Source: FEN-1297 sp963834015
Lineage (GTDB): Bacteria; Bacteroidota; Ignavibacteria; Ignavibacteriales; Ignavibacteriaceae
DNA length: 64,000 bases
Assembly: GCA_963834015.1 (NCBI GenBank)
Contig: CAWIAG010000002.1
Span: forward strand, 1,054,001 to 1,118,000
Direction of reading: 5' to 3'
Shown here: piece after piece, positions 54,292 to 60,702 of the stretch
Layout of the letters: the number at the start of each line of letters is the position of its first letter
Position numbering within the stretch: position 1 is the first letter of the stretch
Position numbers and translations under genes: made by a program
The notes under the pieces: generated by a model
Told to the model about the DNA's origin: nothing
Seen by the model: only the letters and a program-made list of their open reading frames with translations
The model's database searches: none

Positions 54292-54804
54292 TTATTCAAC
54301 AAATAGTATTGCTGGTTTTACCAGAAGTATCTTCTCCCTCTCTGAAAAATTAAGCTTCAAAAACTCCCGCTTCTTCAATTCGAGTAGTCTTCTATATACA
54401 ATATCATCATCCAATGCAAAAACTTTTATTCCGGCATTTACATATCTACTCCAGCCTTCAACATCTTTTACATTACTAAGCTTATGATGTTCTTTCTCTG
54501 TAACGATACATGCAAATGCTAATTCAAAAATTGAATCCAGATTATCCGGTTCATTCAAGATTCTATTGATTAAATATTTTTTCGTAAAAACATGTTCATG
54601 CTGCAACTTTTCATCTTTGCTAGTTATTGCCCCTTCCGAAACAAATTTTGTATTCAGTTTCCCATATGCACCGGTAATATTCCACAGCATTAAATCAATC
54701 ACTTTGTACTTAGTAACATTGTCAACTTCGGGAAGGTTCAACACCATTTTTATAATAGTCTTACTATCTTCAATTTGTTTTTTAGGAGATATTTGTTCTT
54801 TCAT
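54292..54804 (-). CDS. HNH-like protein of unknown function
   Basis: 170 residues from the ATG at 54804 (MKEQISPKKQIED), which has GAGGACA about 8 nt upstream. Longer in-frame starts (54819, 54936) would run through that site. The pattern HEHVFTKKYLINRIL, then IVTEKEHHKLSN, spaced about 40 residues apart, resembles the histidine arrangement of HNH-fold nucleases, which would suit the restriction-modification genes nearby. The similarity is only a pattern, so a nuclease role is inferred. There is no signal peptide or membrane segment. Confidence 0.6.
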   Translation of the reverse strand: MKEQISPKKQIEDSKTIIKMVLNLPEVDNVTKYKVIDLMLWNITGAYGKLNTKFVSEGAITSKDEKLQHEHVFTKKYLINRILNEPDNLDSIFELAFACIVTEKEHHKLSNVKDVEGWSRYVNAGIKVFALDDDIVYRRLLELKKREFLKLNFSEREKILLVKPAILFVE

Positions 54805-54930
54805 TTTATTTGTCCTCATTATAGGTTTAGTTTTAGTAAAATCGATAAATATTAATATATGAAATTTTGCGTCACCTTTATATTTTGTATTTTTTGATAA
54901 TAATTTAAATATTCTATTTCCATCGTTATA

Positions 54931-55472
54931 GAACAACGCGAAGAACTACTTAGAGTATTAGAAACTCGTTTTGAGTAAAACATGAACTACTATAAGAATC
55001 TTGAAAGGGTTAAAGTACAAGCAAAGCTGGAAATTAATACTGAAAAACTTTGGCCGCTGAATGAAATGAAAATAACAGGCGGTGAACCGGATATTGTTCA
55101 GGGGAAAGATTTCAAGGACGAAGAAATGTTTGTTACGACCGCAAGGCACCGGAGTCAAGGAAAGACATAAACCGAAAAATCACGCTATTTATATGGCAGC
55201 TTCCATGGGTATTGAACTTTTTAACGGAAGTACAATATTGGGATCTACAGAAACTTGGAAATTTCGATACGATAACTTCGATCTGGGTGAAGACACCTTC
55301 TGATATTAGAAAACTCGGCGGCACACTTTTTTGTATTCGTGACCATGACATTATCTTTGTATATCACAACGGTGCAGAATCCTATTATGCAATCAAAGGG
55401 TTCCGCGGCTCGCACAGGGGTCAAATTTTTTACAAACAACTCAATTTGATTTTGGATTCTTTTTATCAATAG
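54931..55472 (+). pseudogene. Decayed DUF4256-family gene
   Basis: Three frames together cover most of a DUF4256 protein. The first (from 54931) reads EQREELLRVLETRFE, a TAA stop, then NMNYYKNLERVKVQAKLEIN, and EKLWPLNEMKITGGEPDIV. The second (near 55145) gives GVKERHKPKNHAIYMAASMG. The third (from 55212) gives QYWDLQKLGNFDTITSIWVK, TPSDIRKLGGTLFCIRDHDI and FVYHNGAESYYAIKGFRGSH. One nonsense codon, at least two frameshifts and a loss of about 25 codons in the middle make it inactive. The original function is unknown. Confidence 0.85.
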
Positions 55473-55544
55473 CAGTTCAAAAGCCAACATTACGATAATC
55501 CCCGAACCATCACTTTAAAATGACTATATATACAAAAAAAAATC

Positions 55545-55602
55545 TTTGACAGGGGTAAAAAAATTACTATATTTATCAAATAACGTCAAGACAAAATTAT
55601 GT
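55545..55602 (+). promoter_or_regulatory. Promoter and possible controller box of the restriction-modification cassette
   Basis: TTTG (55545-55548) is followed after 19 nt by TATATTTA (55568-55575), close to TAnnTTTG. GACA-AAATTA-TGTC (55589-55602) is an inverted repeat overlapping the start codon of the controller gene at 55599. A controller protein binding there could limit its own expression. The leader is short, about 15-20 nt. Confidence 0.6.
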
Positions 55603-55910
55603 CAAATATATTTGGCCACAAATTGAAGGCGCTACGAGAAGAAAAACAAATTCCTCAGAGACATTTAGCTGCCATGTTAGAAATTGACACGGCAACGTAT
55701 TGTAAAATCGAAAAAGGTAACCGACGAGCTAAACGAGAGCAAGTTATTGTCCTGTCAGGCTTGTTGTGCACCGATCAAAGAGAACTTCTTAGATTGTGGT
55801 CAGCGGGCAAAGTTTACGAAATCATTGAAGACGAAGATGAAGCAACACAAATTCTGAATGTGGTTGCAGAGAATATTGTTCGTTTCAGGCGAAAAACAGC
55901 AAAATTATGA
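55599..55910 (+). CDS. XRE-family helix-turn-helix controller protein of the R-M cassette
   Basis: 103 residues. The helix-turn-helix is HKLKALREEKQIPQRHLAAMLEID, then TATYCKIEKGNRRAKREQV. The C-terminal half is helical (acidic DEDEATQILNVVAENIVRF). Its stop overlaps the ATG of the methyltransferase (ATGA), so the pair is coupled. In type II systems such controllers delay nuclease expression until methylation is complete. Here it precedes both enzymes, which would suit general cassette control. Confidence 0.88.
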   Translation: MSNIFGHKLKALREEKQIPQRHLAAMLEIDTATYCKIEKGNRRAKREQVIVLSGLLCTDQRELLRLWSAGKVYEIIEDEDEATQILNVVAENIVRFRRKTAKL

Positions 55911-56815
55911 AGCCACTAATTAAATACAGAGGTGGAAAATCAAAAGAAATTCCGAAATTAGAAAAACATATTCCGCAATTTAGCGGAAGGTATATTGAGC
56001 CGTTTTTTGGCGGTGGCGCTATGTTCTTTTATTTAGGGCCAAAAAAAGCAATTATCAATGACATCAATTCAAAGTTAATGGCTTTTTATTCGGGTGTGAA
56101 ATCAAACTTTGAGTCGTTGCAAAAAGAACTTTCCGAAGTTGAAAAAATATATTGTGTAAACCGCAAAAAATTTGAGGAATTAAAAAGCAAAACACCTAAT
56201 CAACGTATAAATGATGAAAATGAAACTTTATATTATCAAATCAGGGATATGTTCAATGATTTAACTGATAAGAAATATTCTGATGCGTTGCTTTACTTTT
56301 TCATCAACAAAACAGCTTATTCTGGAATGATACGTTACAATGCCAAAGGTGAATTTAATGTTCCTTATGGCAGATATGCTAATCTAAATACTTCCTTGGT
56401 TACTAAAGCACATAATAAATTACTCGCTAATGCAGAAATTTATAACTCTGACTACAAACTCATTTTTAGTATGGCGGAAGAAGACGATTTTATGTTTTTA
56501 GACCCACCTTATGATTGTGTTTTTTCCGATTACGGAAATGCCGAACACAAAAACGGTTTTGACGAGGAAAACCATATTGAATTAGCAAACAATTACAGAA
56601 ACCTAAAATGTAAGGCGTTAATGGTTATAGGAAGGACAACATTAACTGAAAGACTTTATGGAGATATAATTGTGGACGAATACGGAAAATCGTATGCGGT
56701 GAATATCAGGAACAGATTTAAGTCGTCTGCTTCTCACTTATTAATTTCCAACTACGGAAATGAATCACAAAGACATTTCACTGAATTGGCATTTGAACGC
56801 GAACTGTCAATATAA
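55907..56815 (+). CDS. D12-class (Dam-like) DNA adenine N6-methyltransferase
   Basis: 302 residues. Motif I is FGGGAMFFYL within GRYIEPFFGGGAMFF, motif X is LIKYRGGKSKEIPKL, and the catalytic motif IV is FLDPPYDCVF. It matches Dam/D12 enzymes that methylate the adenine of GATC-like sites. Paired with an AlwI-type nuclease (GGATC recognition in the type enzyme), it should protect a GGATC-like site. The recognition site is not proven here. Confidence 0.92.
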   Translation: MKPLIKYRGGKSKEIPKLEKHIPQFSGRYIEPFFGGGAMFFYLGPKKAIINDINSKLMAFYSGVKSNFESLQKELSEVEKIYCVNRKKFEELKSKTPNQRINDENETLYYQIRDMFNDLTDKKYSDALLYFFINKTAYSGMIRYNAKGEFNVPYGRYANLNTSLVTKAHNKLLANAEIYNSDYKLIFSMAEEDDFMFLDPPYDCVFSDYGNAEHKNGFDEENHIELANNYRNLKCKALMVIGRTTLTERLYGDIIVDEYGKSYAVNIRNRFKSSASHLLISNYGNESQRHFTELAFERELSI

Positions 56816-56821
56816 CACTAT

Positions 56822-58501
56822 ATGGCAAGAATAGTCAGCAAAGTAATTTTCGTTACAACTTCACCAAGAACACCCGCTAAAATGATTCCTGAAATTGAGT
56901 TATTAAATACTCATTTTTCAAGGCAGAAATGGAATATTGAAACACAAAGGGCCTTTATGGAACTGTTGAAAGAGGAAAACTTTTTCAATGGTGAAGGTGC
57001 AAACGACCCTGCATTCAGTGCAAGGGATAGAATAAACCGAGCCCCGAAATCTCTTGGCTTTGTTGTTCTATCCCCAACTATTCATTTAACTCCGGCAGGA
57101 ATAGAATTAGTAACCTCAATAAGAAAAGAAGAAATATTTTTGAGACAGTTGCTCAAATTTCAAATTCCATCACCTTATCATAAGCCAACTGAAAACTCTG
57201 CCGAATTTTGGGTAAAACCTTATCTTGAGTTGTTTCGTATTATTCGTCATTACGGCTCTTTGAAGTTTGACGAGTTGATGATTTTTGGATTACAATTAGT
57301 GAATTATCGGGAGTTTGATAATATTGTTTACAAAATTGACCAATTCAGAATTGCAAAGGCACAGAATGACAGTAATTACAAAAAATTTCGTGCTGAATAC
57401 TTGGAAGCAGAATTGAACGATATTTATAGTAATGAGATTAATTCAGGAAACACGAGGACAAGAGAAACCAATGATGCTTCTATTTCAAAATTCCTGAAAA
57501 CAAAATCAAACAATATGCGTGATTATGCTGACGCCTGCTTCCGATATTTAAGAGCAACAGGATTAGTTAATATTTCACATATAGGAAAATCTATTTCAAT
57601 CGTTCCCGAAAAAATTCAGGAGGTTGATTATTTTTTAGAACATACAGACAGAGAACCTTGCTTTATTGATGATGAAAGACGATACATTGCATATCTTGGA
57701 AATGCAGAGAGCCCGGCACTTTTGACTGACAACAGAGAGTTACTTGAACAAAAAATACAGTCGGAGTTTCCTCAAATTCACATATCTGAAACCCTTACTT
57801 TACAAGAATTGAAAAACATTTTTGCGGACGAGTTAGAGAACAGAAAAGAGCAAATTCTTATAGATCAAGTTGAAGCTATCAAAGACTATCGATTATTTGA
57901 GGAAATTAAGACGACTTTTGAACAGATACTTGACAAATCATTATATGATACGCCTTTAATGTTAGAATGGAATACTTGGCGGGCAATGACAATGTTGGAT
58001 GGAGGTAGTATAAAAGCAAATTTAAAGTTTGATGATTTTGGAAATCCAATGTCCACCGCACAAGGAAATATGGCTGACATTATCTGTGATTATGGTGATT
58101 TTGGACTAACCATAGAGGTTACAATGCAGAGCGGACAGAGGCAATATGAAACGGAAGGAGAACCAGTTACAAGACATCTTGCCAGATACAAAAGAGAAAC
58201 AAATCGACCTGCATATTGCTTATTTATAGCACCAAATATCAATGATGCTTGTAAAGCACATTTTTACGCACTACACAAGATGAATATTCAGTACTATGGA
58301 GGAACTTCGACAATAGTTCCATTGCCATTAAGCGTATTCATAAAAATGGTTGAGGACTCATACAATGCAAGCTATGTTCCAGAACCAAGACATATACAAC
58401 GATTTCTTGAACATTCAAGCGAATTGGCTAACACAACAAACAACGAAGTAGATTGGTATAAAGGAGTAACACAAGCAGCATTAGATTGGCTGAGAGAATA
58501 A
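56822..58501 (+). CDS. AlwI-family type II restriction endonuclease
   Basis: 559 residues. The N-terminal part LNTHFSRQKWNIETQRAFMELL, GANDPAFSARDRINRAPKSLGFV and the middle part match the AlwI family. A PD-(D/E)xK-like site is suggested by ADIICDYGDFGLTIEVTMQSG with Glu-Val-Thr, followed by RQYETEGEPVTRHLARY. It starts 6 bp after the methyltransferase stop in one operon. AlwI itself cuts near GGATC. The present target should be tested. The open frame shows no damage. Confidence 0.88.
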   Translation: MARIVSKVIFVTTSPRTPAKMIPEIELLNTHFSRQKWNIETQRAFMELLKEENFFNGEGANDPAFSARDRINRAPKSLGFVVLSPTIHLTPAGIELVTSIRKEEIFLRQLLKFQIPSPYHKPTENSAEFWVKPYLELFRIIRHYGSLKFDELMIFGLQLVNYREFDNIVYKIDQFRIAKAQNDSNYKKFRAEYLEAELNDIYSNEINSGNTRTRETNDASISKFLKTKSNNMRDYADACFRYLRATGLVNISHIGKSISIVPEKIQEVDYFLEHTDREPCFIDDERRYIAYLGNAESPALLTDNRELLEQKIQSEFPQIHISETLTLQELKNIFADELENRKEQILIDQVEAIKDYRLFEEIKTTFEQILDKSLYDTPLMLEWNTWRAMTMLDGGSIKANLKFDDFGNPMSTAQGNMADIICDYGDFGLTIEVTMQSGQRQYETEGEPVTRHLARYKRETNRPAYCLFIAPNINDACKAHFYALHKMNIQYYGGTSTIVPLPLSVFIKMVEDSYNASYVPEPRHIQRFLEHSSELANTTNNEVDWYKGVTQAALDWLRE

Positions 58502-58625
58502 TAGGGCCAACGACTAGCAACAGTTTAGCGGTAGTCGTGCTGAACGGCTTCGATTAGGCGGAAGTGCAAAATTCAACTTCCAGATTTAAGCTCACTTTAT
58601 TTTAGAGTATCAATAAACGAATAGT

Positions 58626-58978
58626 ATGAATCATAAAGCTGATTTCTATTTTAATAAAGCTGTAAAGTGGTAGGACAAATTTGAGAAATTATGAATGATC
58701 ATTCATGACTGCGGGCTGACCGAAGAATTGAAGGGGGTTCAGCCTTGTTATAGTTTTCAGGGAAGCAACATGGATTTAAGGAATACTGTGCGCTTCTGTT
58801 TTTCAAAGGTGCCTTGTTAAATAATACAAATCTTCCGGCCCGCAAAACAAGCGATATTCTAATCCAGCAAACGGAGCAAGTACAGGCGGCGCGCCAGATC
58901 CGGTTCACAAATGTCCGGGAAATAGATGAAATGGAACCTATCCTGAAAGCTTATATTTATAAAGCCATCGAAGTGTAA
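58626..58978 (+). pseudogene. Decayed YdeI/OmdA-like gene
   Basis: The start NHKADFYFNKAVKW is followed by a TAG stop, then DKFEKL and a TGA stop, then MIIHDCGLTEELKGVQPCYS. A frameshift occurs after FQGSN. The other frame continues GFKEYCALLFFKGALLNNTN, LIQQTEQVQAARQIRFTNVR and EPILKAYIYKAIEV to a stop at 58978. These blocks match YdeI/DUF1801 (OmdA) proteins. Two stops and a frameshift make it inactive. With the dead DUF4256 gene it brackets the live R-M cassette. Confidence 0.82.
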
Positions 58979-59198
58979 AAAGCCAATTTGAAAGTGCTCC
59001 TTAAAAAACCCAATGATGTATGTATGTTTTAATAATATTATAATGTCAAGTAGTTTAAATAGTTAAAATGATTTATATATGAATATTAAATAAACTATTT
59101 AAACCATATAAACCCTATTCTTGATTTTCCAAAATTTTAGTAACTTAATATTTGGGAATAAAAAGGATTAAGCCATTTTACTCTTATTAAAAGATATA

Positions 59199-59663
59199 TT
59201 GATATATATCCCCTTACTTTTTCTTGTTATTGCAGCATGTAGTCTGTTCTTTAATATTTATCAATTAAAAAAGTCTAGAATAATATCTTCTCCCAAAATA
59301 GTTGGAAGATATAATAATGATAATAGGTTTACCTTACACGTTGAAGATTACTCAATTAATAAAAATTTAAGAATTGATAAAGTACTTTATAAACCGTTTG
59401 ACAAACACAAATATTTTGAAATTAATTTCGATGTAAACAATTTAAATAAACAGACACCCCCAGTAGTTCAAGTTTTAATAGATGACAAACTTTGGTGGAG
59501 CACTGGAAAGATTAAAGTTCAAACTAATTATGGGATACTATATGAATACGTTAATGATATGTTTGCAACTGGCACTATGAAAAAGTATCAAATAATAAAA
59601 AGAATTAAATACGGATACCATAAAAAGAAATACGATTCTCAATATAAATATCCAAAAAGTTAA
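59199..59663 (+). CDS. Hypothetical membrane-anchored protein
   Basis: 154 residues if started at the TTG at 59199. The open frame goes back to 59172 without an ATG, so the start is uncertain. One N-terminal membrane helix (PLLFLVIAACSLFFNIYQL) is followed by a soluble domain with beta-like stretches (RFTLHVEDYS, HKYFEINFDV, PVVQVLIDDKLWWSTGKIKV) and a basic tail. I do not recognise it. It may be real or a remnant, as the surrounding segment holds several dead genes. Confidence 0.45.
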   Translation: MIYIPLLFLVIAACSLFFNIYQLKKSRIISSPKIVGRYNNDNRFTLHVEDYSINKNLRIDKVLYKPFDKHKYFEINFDVNNLNKQTPPVVQVLIDDKLWWSTGKIKVQTNYGILYEYVNDMFATGTMKKYQIIKRIKYGYHKKKYDSQYKYPKS

Positions 59664-59761
59664 ATAAACTGTTCGCATCTTATAAATTCATAAAAGCGGT
59701 TAACAAAAAGGTTATCAATCAGTCCTAAGTCCTTGCAGAGTGGTTGAATGCGGCGGTCTTG

Positions 59762-59783
59762 TCACACAGTGATCCCTTTGGGA
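59762..59783 (+). repeat. 22-nt double-hairpin element in the anticodon loop
   Basis: TCAC-ACA-GTGA followed directly by TCCC-TTT-GGGA, two 4-3-4 hairpins. It lies precisely between TCTTG and AAAACCG, which are contiguous in the intact tRNA-Ser (53922-53933). No target-site duplication is visible. Confidence 0.85.
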
Positions 59784-59817
59784 AAAACCGTTAAGGAAGT
59801 AAGTCACATCGGGGTTC

Positions 59818-59839
59818 TCCCGTGGGGACTCCTCTGGAG
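59818..59839 (+). repeat. 22-nt double-hairpin element in the T loop
   Basis: TCCC-GTG-GGGA followed directly by CTCC-TCT-GGAG, two 4-3-4 hairpins. It lies between GGGGTTC and GAAT, contiguous in the intact tRNA (53954-53964). No target duplication is visible. Confidence 0.85.
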
Positions 59840-60069
59840 GAATTCCTGTCTCCCGGGACTACAAAGTAAAACCTCGATGAAATAAAAAAGATGCTGTTTT
59901 CGAGGTTTTGTTTTCTGTGACCGCCAAATGTTAAAATCGAATACAAAACGAGTAAATCACTGTAATTTAAAAAGATAGTGTTTTCTTGTTAAGATTTTTA
60001 AAGCAATTGATGCAAAGGTAGTTTGGCTTGATAAGAATGTTGTGAGATTTTCTTCAAGTATATTAGAGT

Positions 60070-60225
60070 CTATCTTTTTAGTGCAATTATTTGTAACGAT
60101 TCATTTCCCTTTAGAATAATATTTTCCACTCTAATTTTATCAATTATCATATTTGGACATTGTTTACCTTCACTTAAAAATGGGATTTGATAATTTTTTA
60201 AATCTTCAAAAATGACAAGTCTTCT
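60070..60225 (-). pseudogene. Short remnant coding frame
   Basis: A frame of 51 codons without ATG near its start reads LVIFEDLKNYQIPFLSEGKQ followed by CPNMIIDKIRVENIILKGNE and ends at TAG. Its regular protein-like composition hints at a degraded gene. No family is recognised and it may be chance. Confidence 0.25.
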
Positions 60226-60420
60226 TTAATTGTTGACTATAACCCCCCATATTAAATAATTTATTTTTCCCTCCGGTTGGAATAAAATATACTTATCAAT
60301 TGTCTAACAAAAAAATATTTGCCATTTAAAATATTATAATGAAAAAATAGATTCTGTTAAAAACTGCTTTTTACCGGTATTTCTACGGAATCTTGTATTT
60401 ATTATAATTATTAACTGAAG

Positions 60421-60679
60421 TTAAGCATATATTAAAAATTTTATAAAGCAGTCCCGATTTTTTGGCATAGCTATCATTATGTGGAACCCCGAGGAATAAT
60501 TAAGCACGAAATTTGTTGGCTTTTCCGCCGGAGGCGGATGAGCCTTTGGTTCAAGCCACAATTTTCATAACATTTTGGCTTGGCATCCATCCCTTTGGGA
60601 AAAGCTGAACATGTTTTGTAAATGAACGATCCCCGACATAAATGCCGGGGCTACTTTAAATATTATTAGCGCAACTTTA
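60421..60679 (+). repeat. Dispersed repeat, copy B (with a double-hairpin insertion)
   Basis: This copy aligns with 45901-46112 across TTTTTGGCATAGCTATCA, CTTGGCATCCATCCCTTTGG, GGAAAAGC and TAAATGCCGGGG. The two copies keep the same spacing except for 30 extra nt at 60524-60553. CCCCG and CGGGG form a hairpin at its right end (60632-60650). It lies just upstream of the tannase-like gene. Confidence 0.8.
60524..60553 (+). repeat. 30-nt double-hairpin element inside the dispersed repeat
   Basis: TCCGCC-GGA-GGCGGA followed directly by TGAGCC-TTT-GGTTCA, two 6-3-6 hairpins, the second with one G-T pair. The empty site is GGCTTT-AT-CCACAAT in copy A (45986-46000), against GGCTTT-[30 nt]-AG-CCACAAT here. 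It has the same architecture as the element in the tRNA array but different arms. Confidence 0.85.
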
Positions 60680-60702
60680 GTTATTAATTAAAGGATGGAT
60701 TT

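Larger units (their letters stand above)
59735..59855 (+). pseudogene. tRNA-Ser copy disrupted by two 22-nt double-hairpin elements
   Basis: GCAGAGTGGTTGAATGCGGC onwards matches the intact tRNA-Ser from its D arm to TCTTG. An extra 22 nt then appear inside the anticodon (59762-59783). AAAACCGTTAAGGA follows as in the intact gene. After GGGGTTC there are 22 extra nt (59818-59839) inside the T loop. GAATTCCTGTC completes the T arm. The first 10 nt of the acceptor arm and its pairing partner are lost, so it is not functional as tRNA-Ser. It is the right-hand boundary of the accessory segment. Confidence 0.9.
59664..60702. other. Repeat-rich intergenic region
   Basis: These 1039 bases hold the disrupted tRNA-Ser copy (59735-59855), a short remnant frame on the minus strand (60070-60225) and dispersed repeat copy B (60421-60679) with a double-hairpin insertion. 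59860-60060 has no supported gene. The upstream signals of the tannase-like gene must lie in the last 50 bases. Confidence 0.7.

Noticed and set aside
53979..59734. Prophage or integrative element
   Set aside because: No integrase, phage structural gene or conjugation gene is present. Only the tRNA bracket suggests integration.
60524..60553. Ordinary REP or terminator sequence
   Set aside because: There is no T tract. The element is two complete hairpins placed precisely within a repeat whose other copy lacks it.
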